Shown piece after piece: positions 25,722 through 36,634 of a stretch of DNA of 64,000 nt. The stretch spans positions 97,924 through 161,923 of the forward strand of contig NZ_QLYZ01000008.1 in the NCBI RefSeq assembly GCF_003350325.1, written 5' to 3'. The translations under genes were made by a program, and so were the position numbers. Every line of letters begins with the position of its first letter. Position 1 is the first letter of the stretch. The notes under the pieces are model-generated. The model was not told the origin of the DNA. It saw only the letters and a program-made list of their open reading frames with translations, and did not search any database. Source of the stretch: Vibrio rhodolitus. Its GTDB lineage: Bacteria; Pseudomonadota; Gammaproteobacteria; Enterobacterales; Vibrionaceae.

Positions 25722-28043
25722 TTAGCGTTTCGCTTTCGCAAAGGCAGCCGCAAACGCGCCGCCCATAGCGCCATTGCCCGTCGGCTCTTCACGGCGACGC
25801 TGACCTTGTGAGCGCTGGTTGTTACCACCACGCGGGGCAGCACTACGTTGAGTGCGGTTATCTTGTCCCGGCTCATCATTTAGGCGCATCGAAAGTGCAA
25901 TACGCTTACGCTGCACATCCACTTCCATCACTTTAACTTTAACGATATCGCCGGCTTTGACCACTTCACGCGGATCAGACACAAAGCGATCAGTCAGCGC
26001 TGAAATATGCACTAGACCATCTTGATGGACGCCAATATCAACAAACGCGCCGAAGTTTGCCACGTTAGACACCACGCCTTCCAATACCATACCGATTTCA
26101 AGATCTGATACTGAGTTTACGCCATCGGCAAACGTCGCCGTCTTGAATTCCGGACGTGGGTCGCGACCCGGTTTGTCCAGCTCTTTGATGATGTCTGTTA
26201 CTGTTGGTAGACCGAAGTTTTCATCGGTGTAATCCACTGCATGCAGACCTTTCAGGAATGTTGAGTCACCAATCAGCGCTTTTACTTGCTTGCCGCTTTT
26301 CTCGGCTATGGCTTTCACCACTGGGTACGCTTCTGGGTGCACCGATGATGCATCCAACGGGTTTTTACCATCCATAATGCGTAGGAAGCCGGCACACTGT
26401 TCGAACGCTTTAGGTCCAAGACGCGCGACTTTCTTTAAAGTGGTACGGCTTTCAAAGCGACCATTTTCATCACGGAAATCAACAATGTTTTGTGCCAATG
26501 TCGTCGACAAGCCCGCCACACGGTTAAGCAGTGCTGCCGAAGCGGTGTTGACATCCACACCGACCGCGTTTACACAGTCTTCCACAACCGCATCAAGGCG
26601 TTTTGCCAGCATAGATTGGCTCACATCATGCTGATATTGACCCACACCGATAGATTTCGGATCGATTTTCACCAGCTCTGCCAATGGGTCTTGTAAACGA
26701 CGGGCAATAGACACTGCGCCACGCAGTGATACGTCGAGATTTGGGAACTCTTTCGCTGCTAGCTCTGACGCTGAGTATACTGATGCGCCCGCTTCGCTGA
26801 CCATGATTTTTTGCGCTTTCAGGTTGCCGCGTTTAATCACATCCGCCACAAAGCTGTCTGTTTCACGCGAAGCGGTACCGTTACCAATCGCAATCAGGTC
26901 AACGTTGTACTTACGCACTAACTGCTCAACGATTTGCGCTGATTTGTCGTATTGGTTCTGTGGTGGATGCGGGTAAATGGTCTCTGTTGCCAATAGCTTA
27001 CCGGTTGAGTCGACAATCGCGATTTTCGAGCCCGTACGTAGACCCGGATCGAGACCCAGCGTTGCACGCGGACCGGCTGGCGCTGCCATCAACAGATCTT
27101 TAAGATTGGTGGCGAACACTTCAATCGCTTCGATTTCCGCGCGCTCTTTCATCGCCCCCATCAGCTCAGTTTCCATGTGCATCGATACTTTGATGCGCCA
27201 TGCCCAACTGATCACCTGTTTACGCCACACATCTGCTGGCGCTTGGCTCAGTGAAATACCGTAATGGTCAGCAATCAGAGTTTCGCAGTAAGACTGGCGC
27301 ACGCCCTCTTCTTGCTCAGGATCGGCATTCATCGCTAGAGTTAAGAAACCTTCATTGCGACCACGCAGCATCGCCAGCGCACGGTGGGATGGCACTTTAT
27401 TGAGTGCTTCATTGTGCTCAAAGTAGTCTTTAAACTTCTCGCCTGCCTGCTCTTGTCCTACCACTACGCGCGCTACTAATTCTGCATTGCGATTAAGGTG
27501 ATTACGGATCTTCTCAAGCAAGTTAGCATCTTCGGCAATACGCTCCATGATAATCGCGCGACCGCCATCTAAAGCGGCTTTGTTATCCGTGATGCCGTGT
27601 TCTGCATTGTGGTATTTCGCCGCTTCGCTCTCAGGCTCAGTTTGTGGCTGATTCCATAGCGTATTCGCTAAAGGCCCAAGCCCAGCTTCAATTGCAATTT
27701 GTCCTTTGGTGCGACGCTTTGGCTTGTAAGGCAAGTAAAGGTCTTCCAAGCGGGTTTTGCTGTCGGCTTGGTGAATCTCTTGCTCAAGCTCAGCGGTTAG
27801 CTTGCCTTGCTCTTGAATCGATTTAAGAATGGTTTGACGACGGTCATCCAACTCACGCAAGTAAGCCAAACGGCTATCTAGGTTACGCAGTTGGGTGTCG
27901 TCTAAACCGCCCGTTACCTCTTTACGGTAACGCGCGATAAATGGCACTGTGTTACCGTCATCAATTAGGTTAACAGCAGCAATCACTTGCTCAGGTCGAA
28001 CATTCAGTTCCTGAGCGATTAATTTGCAGATAGCTTGGCTCAT
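25722..28043 (-). CDS. tex: Tex-family transcription accessory protein (S1 domain)
   Basis: Tex is a nucleic-acid-binding protein conserved in bacteria, related to eukaryotic Spt6. The 773-residue product has the N-terminal Tex helical domain ([18 protein letters not shown]), a YqgF/RNase-H-like domain ([17 protein letters not shown] near residue 330), helix-hairpin-helix modules ([17 protein letters not shown], about 505-520) and a C-terminal S1 domain ([21 protein letters not shown], about 650-670). A basic, Gly/Arg-rich tail follows. It is downstream of greB on the same strand. Confidence 0.96.
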   Translation of the reverse strand: MSQAICKLIAQELNVRPEQVIAAVNLIDDGNTVPFIARYRKEVTGGLDDTQLRNLDSRLAYLRELDDRRQTILKSIQEQGKLTAELEQEIHQADSKTRLEDLYLPYKPKRRTKGQIAIEAGLGPLANTLWNQPQTEPESEAAKYHNAEHGITDNKAALDGGRAIIMERIAEDANLLEKIRNHLNRNAELVARVVVGQEQAGEKFKDYFEHNEALNKVPSHRALAMLRGRNEGFLTLAMNADPEQEEGVRQSYCETLIADHYGISLSQAPADVWRKQVISWAWRIKVSMHMETELMGAMKERAEIEAIEVFATNLKDLLMAAPAGPRATLGLDPGLRTGSKIAIVDSTGKLLATETIYPHPPQNQYDKSAQIVEQLVRKYNVDLIAIGNGTASRETDSFVADVIKRGNLKAQKIMVSEAGASVYSASELAAKEFPNLDVSLRGAVSIARRLQDPLAELVKIDPKSIGVGQYQHDVSQSMLAKRLDAVVEDCVNAVGVDVNTASAALLNRVAGLSTTLAQNIVDFRDENGRFESRTTLKKVARLGPKAFEQCAGFLRIMDGKNPLDASSVHPEAYPVVKAIAEKSGKQVKALIGDSTFLKGLHAVDYTDENFGLPTVTDIIKELDKPGRDPRPEFKTATFADGVNSVSDLEIGMVLEGVVSNVANFGAFVDIGVHQDGLVHISALTDRFVSDPREVVKAGDIVKVKVMEVDVQRKRIALSMRLNDEPGQDNRTQRSAAPRGGNNQRSQGQRRREEPTGNGAMGGAFAAAFAKAKR

Positions 28044-28079
28044 CCGTGCGATCTCTTTTGGAAATGAGTTAATTTATAT

Positions 28080-28107
28080 AAGGGTGAAGAGCATAGTTTT
28101 CACCCTT
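28080..28107 (-). terminator. Weak hairpin between greB and tex
   Basis: AAGGGTGAA pairs with TTCACCCTT (9 bp) around a 10-nt loop. The minus-strand sequence after it lacks a good T-run, so this is probably an attenuator or stability hairpin. Confidence 0.45.
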
Positions 28108-28125
28108 AAGTGCGCAGGTTACTGA

Positions 28126-28602
28126 CTAATTTTGGTAGCGGATCTGATTAACAAACCACTCTTTGTAACCTTCAGGGGTTTTTACTGAAAACTCGTCATC
28201 GACTTCTTTTTTCAGTAGCGCGCGTGCCATTGGCGAATCTATCGAGATGTAGTTCTTAGCATCACCATAAATTTCATCTGGACCAACGATGCGAAATGAT
28301 TTGGTATCACCTTGGTCGTTTTCAATTTCAACCCAAGCACCAAAGAAGACTTTGCCCTCTTGCTGCGGGGCGTAATCGACCACTTTAACTTGTTCAAGGC
28401 GTTTACGCAGATAGCGTACGCGACGGTCAATCTCACGCAGACGCTTCTTGTTGTATTGATAATCGGCATTCTCACTACGATCACCAAGGCTAGCCGCCCA
28501 AGTCACCTTCTTGGTCACTTCAGGGCGCTCTTCTCGCCATAGAAAATCGAGTTCTTGCTTTAAGCGATCATAGCCTTCACGGGTAATTAGATTTGTTTTC
28601 AC
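28126..28602 (-). CDS. greB: Transcription elongation factor GreB
   Basis: GreB enters the RNA polymerase secondary channel and stimulates cleavage of backtracked transcripts. The 158-residue product has the N-terminal coiled coil (YDRLKQELDFLWREERPEVT) with acidic tip residues in SLGDRSENADYQYNKKRLRE (about residues 38-57), and a C-terminal FKBP-like domain (RIVGPDEIYGDAKNYISIDSP). The length and sequence distinguish GreB from GreA. It lies between tex and divergent ompR. Confidence 0.97.
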   Translation of the reverse strand: MKTNLITREGYDRLKQELDFLWREERPEVTKKVTWAASLGDRSENADYQYNKKRLREIDRRVRYLRKRLEQVKVVDYAPQQEGKVFFGAWVEIENDQGDTKSFRIVGPDEIYGDAKNYISIDSPMARALLKKEVDDEFSVKTPEGYKEWFVNQIRYQN

Positions 28603-28905
28603 TCTACTTATCCATTTCTGAGTATTCCCTGATTGTCACTGTTTTTTAACCATAGGCAAGAGTTAGCGCTGTTACTAACACAATCTTTGCCGATCAAAGT
28701 TGGATTATGAGCTTTTTCTGATGATTTATTGGTGATCAACAGGCAGGTTGCTCATCGTAAAACTATCAATGCGAAACCGGTAGCAAGCGACTGAACCCAC
28801 CAAAAATGCAGCTAAGATAAAAAGAGTAACAATTTGAGCAAGCACGCTTTTACAAACAGTGATACATTTTTGTCTATATGCTTTGCTTTTGAATAAGGTG
28901 TTTCA
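28603..28905. other. Divergent promoter region, greB and ompR
   Basis: These 303 bases separate greB and ompR. A short inverted repeat GTTAG / CTAAC is near 28660-28677. No other supported site was found. Confidence 0.35.
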
Positions 28906-29625
28906 ATGCAAGAAAATCATAAAATCCTCGTTGTGGATGACGATGCTCGATTACGTGCGCTGTTGGAGCGATACCTATCGGAGCAAGGCTTCCAAGTGCG
29001 CAGTGTCGCCAATGGCGAACAGATGGACCGTTTACTGACGCGCGAAAATTTCCATTTAATGGTGCTCGACCTGATGCTACCGGGCGAAGATGGTCTATCG
29101 ATCTGTCGCCGCTTGCGTAATGCCAATAACGAGCTGCCAATTTTGATGCTGACCGCCAAAGGTGATGAAATTGACCGTATCGTGGGTTTAGAAGTGGGTG
29201 CCGATGATTACCTGCCAAAACCATTTAACCCTCGTGAACTGCTAGCGCGTATTAAAGCGGTGCTACGTCGTCAAACTATTGAACTGCCTGGTGCGCCAAG
29301 TGCGGAAGAGTCAGTGGTGGAGTTTGGTGATTTCCGTTTGAACTTAGGTACACGTGAAATGTACCGTGGCGATGAAGCGATGCCGCTAACATCGGGTGAA
29401 TTTGCGGTACTGAAAGCGCTGGTGACTAATGCACGTGAACCGCTCTCACGCGATAAGTTGATGAACATGGCTCGTGGTCGTGAATACTCAGCCATGGAGC
29501 GTTCAATTGATGTGCAGATCTCACGTCTGCGCCGCATGCTAGAAGTGGACCCAAGCAAGCCGCGCTATATCCAAACCGTGTGGGGCTTAGGTTATGTTTT
29601 TGTGCCAGATGGCAAAGAAGCGTAA
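28906..29625 (+). CDS. ompR: Osmolarity response regulator OmpR
   Basis: OmpR is the DNA-binding response regulator that controls porins and envelope genes in response to EnvZ. The 239-residue length is exact for the family. The receiver domain has the phospho-acceptor Asp in LMVLDLMLPGEDG (about residue 55) and Lys in DYLPKPFNPREL. The C-terminal winged helix has LTSGEFAVLKALVTN and SIDVQISRLRRMLEVDP. It is followed after 70 bases by envZ, with a terminator-like hairpin in that gap. Confidence 0.98.
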   Translation: MQENHKILVVDDDARLRALLERYLSEQGFQVRSVANGEQMDRLLTRENFHLMVLDLMLPGEDGLSICRRLRNANNELPILMLTAKGDEIDRIVGLEVGADDYLPKPFNPRELLARIKAVLRRQTIELPGAPSAEESVVEFGDFRLNLGTREMYRGDEAMPLTSGEFAVLKALVTNAREPLSRDKLMNMARGREYSAMERSIDVQISRLRRMLEVDPSKPRYIQTVWGLGYVFVPDGKEA

Positions 29626-29641
29626 GCCAACTTATCCCAAC

Positions 29642-29667
29642 AAGTGCGAGTTTCGACTCGCACTTTT
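29642..29667 (+). terminator. Terminator-like hairpin between ompR and envZ
   Basis: A perfect 10-bp stem (AAGTGCGAGT / ACTCGCACTT) with loop TTCG is followed by TTTT, 16 bases after the ompR stop. It would let a fraction of transcripts end before envZ. Confidence 0.7.
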
Positions 29668-29695
29668 CGTTCCTATCATCTAATAGGTTAAGTCT

Positions 29696-31003
29696 ATGCG
29701 TTTTCGCAGTTCCTTCACTCAATCCTTATTACTCTTTGTCACGCTCTTAATTGCCAGCCAAGTCTACTCTTACTACGCCGTTTTTAATTACGCTTTGCTG
29801 CCGAGTTTGCAACAGTTTAACAAGATCCTCAGCTATGAAATCAATCTGATGCTCGACGATTCCGACACTTCGGAAAACGCTTTAGCCATGGATGCGCCGA
29901 TGCGTCGCCAAGTGTTGGAGCGTCTTGGGGTCACCGTGCACAGCAAAGACAGCCCGATTGCCGAGCAATATCATCATGCGATCAGTATCGACCTGATGAG
30001 TGAGGAAATGAGTCACGAACTTGGCACGCCAACCGATGTTCGAATGGCACAAGGGGACGAAAGCTATGTGCTTTGGCTCAGTATCGGTGCCCTGCCTGAT
30101 TCATTAATTCGCATCCCACTCTCTGAGCTGCAAGAAGAAGACTTTACCCCACTGTTTCGTAACAGCTTGCTGATGGCGCTACTAATTATTGCTGGCGGTT
30201 GGTTATTTATGCGCTTGCAGAATCGACCACTACTGGCGCTGGAAAAAGCCGCCAGAGGCGTGGGGCGTGGCGCGATCCCTCCACCGCTACCAGAAAAGGG
30301 CTCTACAGAAATTCGCTCGGTAACACGCGCTTTTAATCAAATGTCAAAAGGCATCCAAGCACTGGAAGAAGACCGCGCTCTTTTGATGGCAGGTATTAGT
30401 CATGACTTGCGCACGCCACTGACACGTATTCGCTTAGCGACAGAAATGATGTCGCCAGAAGATAGCTACCTTGCCGAGGGCATTATCAGCGATACCGAAG
30501 AGTGTAACGAGATCATCAGTCAGTTCATGGACTACCTTAAGCCAGTCAATAAACAGTCATTTACTGAAGTTGACCTCAATGAGATTGCGCAAGATCTTGC
30601 CAACTCAGAGGGCAGTAGTGAACATATTGAAATGGCGACTCAGCTTAGCCCACTTAAACCGGCTTATGGCAGCCCGATTGCGATTAAACGAGCCGTGAGT
30701 AACTTAGTGGTTAATGCCGTACGCTACGGCAATGGCTGGGTGAAAATCTCAACCGGAATGACCGCCGATAACAAACTGTGCTGGGTATGCATCGAAGACA
30801 ACGGTCCGGGGATTGAAAAAGATCAAATCGCCAAGCTATTTGAACCCTTTACCCGTGGCGACACTGCCCGAGGCAGTGAAGGCACCGGACTTGGGCTAGC
30901 AATCGTTAAACGTATCGTCAGTCAGCATAACGGCTCGGTGGTAGTGAATAATCGCGGTGAAGGTGGCTTAAAAGTGCAGGTGAGCTTCCCGGTAAACAAG
31001 TAA
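29696..31003 (+). CDS. envZ: Osmosensor histidine kinase EnvZ
   Basis: EnvZ is the inner-membrane kinase/phosphatase partner of OmpR. The 435-residue protein has an N-terminal membrane span ([20 protein letters not shown]), a periplasmic domain, a second span near residues 158-172 ([15 protein letters not shown]), HAMP, the H-box [18 protein letters not shown] (His near residue 235) and ATP-binding boxes ([29 protein letters not shown]). It has its own spacing from ompR rather than the overlapping start-stop known in E. coli. Confidence 0.97.
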   Translation: MRFRSSFTQSLLLFVTLLIASQVYSYYAVFNYALLPSLQQFNKILSYEINLMLDDSDTSENALAMDAPMRRQVLERLGVTVHSKDSPIAEQYHHAISIDLMSEEMSHELGTPTDVRMAQGDESYVLWLSIGALPDSLIRIPLSELQEEDFTPLFRNSLLMALLIIAGGWLFMRLQNRPLLALEKAARGVGRGAIPPPLPEKGSTEIRSVTRAFNQMSKGIQALEEDRALLMAGISHDLRTPLTRIRLATEMMSPEDSYLAEGIISDTEECNEIISQFMDYLKPVNKQSFTEVDLNEIAQDLANSEGSSEHIEMATQLSPLKPAYGSPIAIKRAVSNLVVNAVRYGNGWVKISTGMTADNKLCWVCIEDNGPGIEKDQIAKLFEPFTRGDTARGSEGTGLGLAIVKRIVSQHNGSVVVNNRGEGGLKVQVSFPVNK

Positions 31004-31038
31004 ACACCATCAGTGATTAATGACGGTACTGAAATAGC

Positions 31039-31066
31039 AAAAAGCCCCAATCTTGGGGCTTTTTTA
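31039..31066. terminator. Bidirectional terminator, envZ and gspN
   Basis: The 12-bp stem AAAAAGCCCCAA / TTGGGGCTTTTT has a 2-nt loop, with T-runs both ways. It lies between the convergent envZ and the end of the type II secretion operon. Confidence 0.93.
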
Positions 31067-31069
31067 TGT

Positions 31070-31831
31070 CTAGATTCGACCGCGATAGGTAAACTGGTAG
31101 CGACCTTGGCTATCTGGTTTTGGCAGCCATTGTAGCTGCTGACTTAATGCCGTCGGCATATCAGCTTGCGGGCTAAACCACGCTTGCGCACTGTATTGAC
31201 GATTCGCGTTAAGCTCTAGACTAAATTCACTGTTCACTTGCTTACTTTGCTGATTGCCAGCAACCGTAATCGCATTGTCCTGACAAGTAAGATCCGCCAC
31301 AACCGGCCCGACTTGCAGATCCGCCAGCGGTGTACCGATAGAATCTGTGTTCCAGACCAACTTACCTTTACCCGAACTGCAGTACGGCGCTGAATACTCT
31401 AGTGACTGGATGCTCAATTCGAGCTGACCACTTATCCCCAGCGGCACGGGTAGCGGCGGAGCAAATTTCATCACTTCTGTCGCCGGCAACGACGCGATCA
31501 CATCCTGCGCGTAGGCACCATTTAAACCATAACCCACCACTCCTCTAGCACGTAGTTGCCAAGGATTACCTGTGCCTAAACGCACACTGGCTTGCACCTT
31601 GCCGGTCAACAGTTGGCTTGGTTGCAATTGCCATGACACTTGACCAAAGTTATAGCGCTGCCACTGCAGTTGCTGCACTTGTCCTTGCCACAAACTGCCA
31701 CTGGCACCTGCGATGCGCAGTTGTTTAGGTAGCGGAGCATAAGCTAACACAGCTTGAATCGGTAGATGCACTACCGCGCTGACAAGAAAAGTCACCAGCA
31801 GCGCTAAGACCAACAATAGTTTTCCTTTCAC
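31070..31831 (-). CDS. gspN: Type II secretion system protein N
   Basis: GspN is an accessory bitopic inner-membrane protein of type II secretion, present in only some systems. The 253-residue product has an N-terminal membrane anchor (LLLVLALLVTFLVSAVVHLP) and a periplasmic region rich in beta strands (LRIAGASGSLWQGQVQQLQW). It is the last gene of the cluster, 4 bases after gspM, and ends just before a terminator. Confidence 0.93.
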   Translation of the reverse strand: MKGKLLLVLALLVTFLVSAVVHLPIQAVLAYAPLPKQLRIAGASGSLWQGQVQQLQWQRYNFGQVSWQLQPSQLLTGKVQASVRLGTGNPWQLRARGVVGYGLNGAYAQDVIASLPATEVMKFAPPLPVPLGISGQLELSIQSLEYSAPYCSSGKGKLVWNTDSIGTPLADLQVGPVVADLTCQDNAITVAGNQQSKQVNSEFSLELNANRQYSAQAWFSPQADMPTALSQQLQWLPKPDSQGRYQFTYRGRI

Positions 31832-31835
31832 TTGC

Positions 31836-32327
31836 TTATCCTTTGCTTAATTGCAGACGCTTTACCTCAACCATACCCGCTTGGCTGCTCTTATCGATAT
31901 CAAGAAACAGCACCTCAATCGCATGGTTTGCTTGCATGTATTCAACCCAAGAAATCAACTGATTGAAAGGTAGAGGTTGTACCCAAACTTGCATTTCATC
32001 ACCACGAGGCTGCACGCGCACCATCTCTACATCAAAGCGACGTGCTGACGAAGAGATCGCTTGGTTTAACGGCAGGGGTGAAATCGCTTTCGCGCCATTG
32101 CCGCGTAACTCAACAATCTTGTCCGCTTGGTCACTTACCCAACCTAGCAGCTGTTTTTCGCTGTTCAAGTTAAACTGCGCTTGCTCAGCACGTTGCGTGA
32201 TCGGCTGGTAAATGCCCCAATACAATACGCCAAACACCAGCACTAAACTGCCAATCATCACTAAACGCTGCTCACGTGGGGTAATGCGATACCACCAAAT
32301 CTGCAGCGAGTTTAAAATAGCTTGCAT
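31836..32327 (-). CDS. gspM: Type II secretion system protein M
   Basis: GspM is a bitopic inner-membrane protein that pairs with GspL in the assembly platform. The 163-residue product has a short cytoplasmic N-terminus (YRITPREQRLVMIG), one membrane span (SLVLVFGVLYWGIYQPI) and a periplasmic ferredoxin-like domain ending MVEVKRLQLSKG. It is 10 bases after gspL. Confidence 0.95.
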   Translation of the reverse strand: MQAILNSLQIWWYRITPREQRLVMIGSLVLVFGVLYWGIYQPITQRAEQAQFNLNSEKQLLGWVSDQADKIVELRGNGAKAISPLPLNQAISSSARRFDVEMVRVQPRGDEMQVWVQPLPFNQLISWVEYMQANHAIEVLFLDIDKSSQAGMVEVKRLQLSKG

Positions 32328-32337
32328 CTCATTCTCC

Positions 32338-33558
32338 TCACTGCTGTTTCAGAACAAAGTTACCAGTGACAAAATCACCAGACTTACTGATTTGCCCTTG
32401 TTCAACGGCAAATTGTTGCTCTAACTGAGTTCGTGCTTGTTCAAACGCTTGGAAGTCTTTACTGCGTGCTTCAAGCTTGATTTCACCGCGATTGCTATCA
32501 AAGGTAAATCCGGTCATTTCAAAGTTAGGAATATTTTTCAGCGTATTTGGCAGTTTGACTAACCAATGTAAAATTGAGTCATCCGAGGCTACGCCAGAAA
32601 GACGTTTTACTTCACTCTCAAGTTCACGCTTTAGATAACTGGTGGTTGGGATCTTATTCTTCGCCAACACAGTTCGGAAAATGCGCTCACTTTCAGCGCG
32701 ATACACATCCGCTTGTTGCTGAGCTTGCTGAGCCTGAATTAAGCTTTGCACCAGCAGTACCACCACCAAGACACCCGCTGCTATCGCTGCTTTTCGCCAC
32801 ACTTTCAAATGCTTCACTAAAGAAGACTTAGGCTTAAAACTACCAGTTAGTAAGTTAATTTTGCTGTGGATCGCTTGAGTGCCCAGTAACTGCATCACCA
32901 GTTGTGGCTCTATATTTTGCCAATGCTGCTCGGTTGCTAACGCAAGCTCTGGCAACGGGCTATACGCTTGCAAATCAAGCCAGTTATCGTCGCTTTTTAC
33001 CCACTCAGACTGCGCTACCATAGCGAGCCAAGCGCTATCAACACTGATGGCTTGATAAGCAGATTTTTTCAGCAACCATTGACCGTCAATTTCAACCGCG
33101 CTGATCGCATCAAGTTCAGGTAGCGCAAGCGCATCTGGTAATACCTTGATCACCACAAAGCCCGCTTCCGCTAACTGGGTTAGCTGCTCAGATAACCAAG
33201 CTTTATCTACCGCAGCGATAAACGCGTGATTACCTTGTTTAGCCAGCGTGCTGATATGCAGACCTTCAACATCTTGTGCGACATCGTCTTCAATCAGATA
33301 TGGCAACATGTTGTCGAACTGTCTGGCGCCACCCGCCGGAATGTCTACCTGCTTGAGTAACACATCGGCGCTATTTAGCAGCACAATCGTTGGGCGCTGC
33401 TGACCATAGCTTTCGATCTCTGCCAATGACTGCTCAGCCTTCAACTCGCCACTGGCGATCACTTCTTGCTGGCTTTCAGACCAAACTAACCACTGTTGGT
33501 TAGCTTGTTTGTTATTGCTCAGTCGAACGATTAAGAACTCGCTCACCGATTCCTCCAA
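32338..33558 (-). CDS. gspL: Type II secretion system protein L
   Basis: GspL links the ATPase GspE to the membrane platform. The 406-residue product has a large actin-like cytoplasmic domain (about residues 1-250, which binds GspE), a single membrane span near residues 260-280 ([20 protein letters not shown]) and a periplasmic domain that pairs with GspM. Its start overlaps the end of gspK by 47 bases if the first ATG is used; a later internal start (MLPYL) is far too short, so the long form is kept. Confidence 0.94.
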   Translation of the reverse strand: MEESVSEFLIVRLSNNKQANQQWLVWSESQQEVIASGELKAEQSLAEIESYGQQRPTIVLLNSADVLLKQVDIPAGGARQFDNMLPYLIEDDVAQDVEGLHISTLAKQGNHAFIAAVDKAWLSEQLTQLAEAGFVVIKVLPDALALPELDAISAVEIDGQWLLKKSAYQAISVDSAWLAMVAQSEWVKSDDNWLDLQAYSPLPELALATEQHWQNIEPQLVMQLLGTQAIHSKINLLTGSFKPKSSLVKHLKVWRKAAIAAGVLVVVLLVQSLIQAQQAQQQADVYRAESERIFRTVLAKNKIPTTSYLKRELESEVKRLSGVASDDSILHWLVKLPNTLKNIPNFEMTGFTFDSNRGEIKLEARSKDFQAFEQARTQLEQQFAVEQGQISKSGDFVTGNFVLKQQ

Positions 33559-34525
33559 AGCGGCGGCTAATCACCGTCGCAGTTTCTCGATTGGCACTAA
33601 ATAGTTGGCTACGAATGCGCACGCGCGACTCATCCACAACAACTTGTGCATCCAATTCAAAATACTTGCTATCTACTGAAAGATAGCCTTTTGCTTGTTT
33701 TCTTAACGCTTCGTTTAATGCTGCGATTTGGGTTTCAGCCAAAAAATCATCCACGCTTCCCCAGCCATCGAAAGGGCGATTTTCCAACACGGTTTTCGCA
33801 TCACTCTCGCTGAGTTGCTTGGCAAACATTGCCACTAATAACGCCGACTGTTCCGGCATTAAGGTGTTGACGTTAAGGCGAAACTCCGTCGTTGGCAAAG
33901 CACAAAGATAAGGGCGAACTATCGCCATGACCTCACCAGAAACTTGGTTGATGGCACGAAACTCACTCTCATCGGCTAACATACCATTTGCTGCCATATA
34001 GGCTGGCGACATAGCTTCATAAGTGCTGTCTTCGACACCCGTGACAGAGTTGATATCATTATCACGATCGACAAACTCCCAAGCCGAATGAGCAACAATT
34101 TCTGCCACATACTCATCAACCTCAAGCTCGCTAAGCAAATCTTGCAGCACCGTTACCAGATAAGGTGCATTCTGCGAGTTGTTTACTGCCGCCGTCTCAA
34201 CTAACGCATTGAGGTTGTAGCAAGCTTGGCGATCGACTAATTTTCCTGTTAGCGTGCCGTAATCAAGCGGGTAGCTTTGCTCTTCAATCGCCCAAGGTTG
34301 TGAGCGGTTAATGGTATCGCTGTCTTTGTAACTCTGCTGGATGGCTTCAATGGCGATAGCCTCTGCCCCCATCGCATACCAATACGCTTGCTGATAATTA
34401 ATTTGGTTTGCGGAACGTTTAAACTGTCCAAACAATCGCTCTGACATGGTTGCCGCAGCCGCTGTCATCATCGCCAAGAGCAGTAACACGATCAGCAGGG
34501 CAACGCCGCGCTGTTTAGTTTTCAT
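33512..34525 (-). CDS. gspK: Type II secretion minor pseudopilin K
   Basis: GspK caps the pseudopilus tip. The start at 34525 ([20 protein letters not shown]) is chosen over an in-frame ATG at 34543 because GGAGGGG lies just upstream and it gives the usual short prepilin leader before G-VALLIV. The product is 337 residues, long for a pseudopilin as is typical of GspK, with a globular domain containing paired Asp/Glu calcium-binding-type loops ([20 protein letters not shown]). It lacks the Glu at position 5 of other pseudopilins, as the family does. It overlaps gspJ and gspL. Confidence 0.94.
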   Translation of the reverse strand: MKTKQRGVALLIVLLLLAMMTAAAATMSERLFGQFKRSANQINYQQAYWYAMGAEAIAIEAIQQSYKDSDTINRSQPWAIEEQSYPLDYGTLTGKLVDRQACYNLNALVETAAVNNSQNAPYLVTVLQDLLSELEVDEYVAEIVAHSAWEFVDRDNDINSVTGVEDSTYEAMSPAYMAANGMLADESEFRAINQVSGEVMAIVRPYLCALPTTEFRLNVNTLMPEQSALLVAMFAKQLSESDAKTVLENRPFDGWGSVDDFLAETQIAALNEALRKQAKGYLSVDSKYFELDAQVVVDESRVRIRSQLFSANRETATVISRRFGGIGERVLNRSTEQ

Positions 34526-35171
34526 CACGCCCCTCCGCCGCAAGACTGCCGCCTCCGGTTAAATAGACGCGCTTAATTTCGCCATAATCTTTAAAACGCA
34601 GCATCACTTCGACAGCAGTCGGCAAGCTCAATGCTTTATCCCAGCTATTGCTCCACTGCTTGCCATCAAAAAAGCGCAAATCAAACTCTTCAACTTGGTC
34701 AATCAAAGGCATTTCAGCGCCCTGTTGCCCAGCAGGTGTATCTGGGTAGTGCCACCAGATTCGTTCCAGCACACCCTCTTTCACTCGATAACCAACTTTG
34801 GTGACTTCACCGCGGGGAAACTGCTGCGCTGGGTTATGCCAACCGCTGCGGGTAAACATCACGCCTTTTAGATCGGAGTCCAACAAGTAATCACGCCATT
34901 CGAGCAAGTTATCGCTCGCCTCTTCACCGTTGGTGCGCATCTGACGCAGCGCCATTTGACGAAAATCGTTATCAAGGAACACTAGCGCTCGTTGCAGCGT
35001 TTTCAGTCGCTCGCTACGCTGCTGTGAAATATCGTTACTACGATAGATCTGACTCAACACCTGCTGCGCACCAATCGCCATAAAGGCAAAAATTGCCATC
35101 GCAATCAGCACTTCAATCAGGGTAAAACCCAATAGGCGTTTGCGACCTTGAGATAAGTTACTTTGGCACAT
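34515..35171 (-). CDS. gspJ: Type II secretion minor pseudopilin J
   Basis: This is a minor pseudopilin of the tip complex with GspI and GspK. The 218-residue product has a prepilin leader ending RLLG before [19 protein letters not shown], with Glu5 present. The globular domain includes [10 protein letters not shown] and [13 protein letters not shown], conserved in Vibrio EpsJ. Its start overlaps the gspI end by 14 bases and its end overlaps gspK, indicating translational coupling. Confidence 0.95.
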   Translation of the reverse strand: MCQSNLSQGRKRLLGFTLIEVLIAMAIFAFMAIGAQQVLSQIYRSNDISQQRSERLKTLQRALVFLDNDFRQMALRQMRTNGEEASDNLLEWRDYLLDSDLKGVMFTRSGWHNPAQQFPRGEVTKVGYRVKEGVLERIWWHYPDTPAGQQGAEMPLIDQVEEFDLRFFDGKQWSNSWDKALSLPTAVEVMLRFKDYGEIKRVYLTGGGSLAAEGRDEN

Positions 35172-35514
35172 AACTTCTCACCGTAATTATGGCTTCGCCT
35201 TTGTTTTCACGAGCCACCTCTACATCAAACGCACGAATTAAACCTTGCTGAGTGGAGACTGGCGCGACGGTCCAAAACCATTCACGATCAGCTAACGTCT
35301 CTTTGCCACTCTTTTTGCTCAGCCCTTTAGGATTGAGCATCACCTGAGCAATTTGGTTGTCTGCCACCATAGCGGCAAAGGTTTTTTCTTCCATTAGGGT
35401 CAAAGTGTTGATGTGCTGTCCGACCGAACGAATCAGCGCCATCGCCGACATAGCAAAAATTGCCAATGCCACCAGCACTTCTAACAAGGTGAGCCCGCGT
35501 TCATTGCGCTTCAT
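35158..35514 (-). CDS. gspI: Type II secretion minor pseudopilin I
   Basis: This minor pseudopilin nucleates the tip complex. The start at 35514 (MKRNERGLTLLEVLVALAIF) is preferred over an upstream ATG at 35550. It follows GGGAGAG, yields a 118-residue protein of normal size, and places the prepilin cleavage site after a short basic leader. It overlaps the gspH end by 14 bases. Confidence 0.93.
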   Translation of the reverse strand: MKRNERGLTLLEVLVALAIFAMSAMALIRSVGQHINTLTLMEEKTFAAMVADNQIAQVMLNPKGLSKKSGKETLADREWFWTVAPVSTQQGLIRAFDVEVARENKGEAIITVRSYVPK

Positions 35515-36085
35515 CTTGCTCTCCCGGTGCCAGTAAAATGATTTGACCATTTTCTTTTGCCACTACTTGCCAAGCAGACTGTTCGATATCAGTCTCCTGC
35601 GGATAAATAGCAATAGAAAATGGCGTGATTTCACCACTCGACATAAAGAACACCTGCGGTTGTGGCAGTTGCTTCTGTTGTTCAAATTCGGCAAACATCT
35701 CTTCATCAAACAAAGAGCTTGGCTCAAATAGCCGAGCTTGGTCCTGCCAGATTGAACCTCCTAGAGTGAACTTCACTGCCAAGCCATCTTGTAGCTCGCT
35801 CTCGTAGGGAATACGATCCAGCGATAGCGGTTGCCAGCCGTTTTCCTCTAACTGTTGCAGGTAATAAGTCGCTTTTTCTTCATCGACGCGTAAACCGTAA
35901 TCGCGCCCACTGAGCAAGGCTTCTTCATTAAGTAATTGCAAGCGGTGCCAGAGTGCATTGGCTTGCTGTTTCGCTTCATCACGCTGGTTATCAGGCAAAG
36001 CAAACACCACCGTGGTGACAGTAACCGCCAGCAAAGCAATCACCAGCAACACTTCTAATAAGGTAAAACCTTTATTCTTTGGCAT
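35501..36085 (-). CDS. gspH: Type II secretion minor pseudopilin H
   Basis: This minor pseudopilin is thought to join the tip complex to the GspG filament. The start at 36085 (MPKNKGFTLLEVLLVIALLA) gives 194 residues and a correct prepilin leader; an in-frame ATG at 36112 would make an unlikely long leader. The globular part follows a typical GspH order (LWHRLQLLNEEALLSGRDYGLRV). Confidence 0.94.
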   Translation of the reverse strand: MPKNKGFTLLEVLLVIALLAVTVTTVVFALPDNQRDEAKQQANALWHRLQLLNEEALLSGRDYGLRVDEEKATYYLQQLEENGWQPLSLDRIPYESELQDGLAVKFTLGGSIWQDQARLFEPSSLFDEEMFAEFEQQKQLPQPQVFFMSSGEITPFSIAIYPQETDIEQSAWQVVAKENGQIILLAPGEQDEAQ

Positions 36086-36154
36086 TTTACTCTTAGGCAC
36101 CACGCAGAACATATAAGCTACAAATGGCGACCGAAGCCGCCACTGGGATGATAA

Positions 36155-36601
36155 TTATTGGAAGTCTTCTAGATTCCAGTTGCCGATGTCAGCATTCACG
36201 CCTTCACCGCCTTCTTCACCGTCAGCGCCTAAAGTGAAGATATCGATGGTGCCTTTATCTCCTGGGCTTAAATATTGGTAATCGTTGCCCCATGGGTCTT
36301 GTGGTAGACGCTTAATATAACCATCTTTTGGATAGTTACGCGGCGTTGGATTACTCGGCTCGCTCACCAACGCTTCCAAACCTTGATCTGTGGTTGGGTA
36401 CACGTTGTGGTTTAGGCGGTACGTATCAAGCGCAGTTTCCAATGCTTTAATATCGACTGCCGCTTTCTTTTGCGATGCCGTGTCTTTACTACCTAGTAGG
36501 TTTGGCGCTACCACACTCGCTAAAATACCGAGGATAACAACCACAACCATCAGCTCCAGCAGGGTAAAACCAGATTGTTTTTTCTTGTGTTGTTGTTTCA
36601 T
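36155..36601 (-). CDS. gspG: Type II secretion major pseudopilin G
   Basis: GspG is the main subunit of the pseudopilus. The start at 36601 (MKQQHKKKQSG then FTLLELMVVVVILGILASVV) follows GGAG at a suitable distance and gives 148 residues. Conserved GspG features include YRLNHNVYPTTDQGLEALV and the calcium-site region near the C-terminus (FTLGADGEEGGEGVNADIGNW). It lies 34 bases after gspF. Confidence 0.97.
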   Translation of the reverse strand: MKQQHKKKQSGFTLLELMVVVVILGILASVVAPNLLGSKDTASQKKAAVDIKALETALDTYRLNHNVYPTTDQGLEALVSEPSNPTPRNYPKDGYIKRLPQDPWGNDYQYLSPGDKGTIDIFTLGADGEEGGEGVNADIGNWNLEDFQ

Positions 36602-36634
36602 TATTTTCTCCAGTAACACAAAGCGTTGAGTGAA

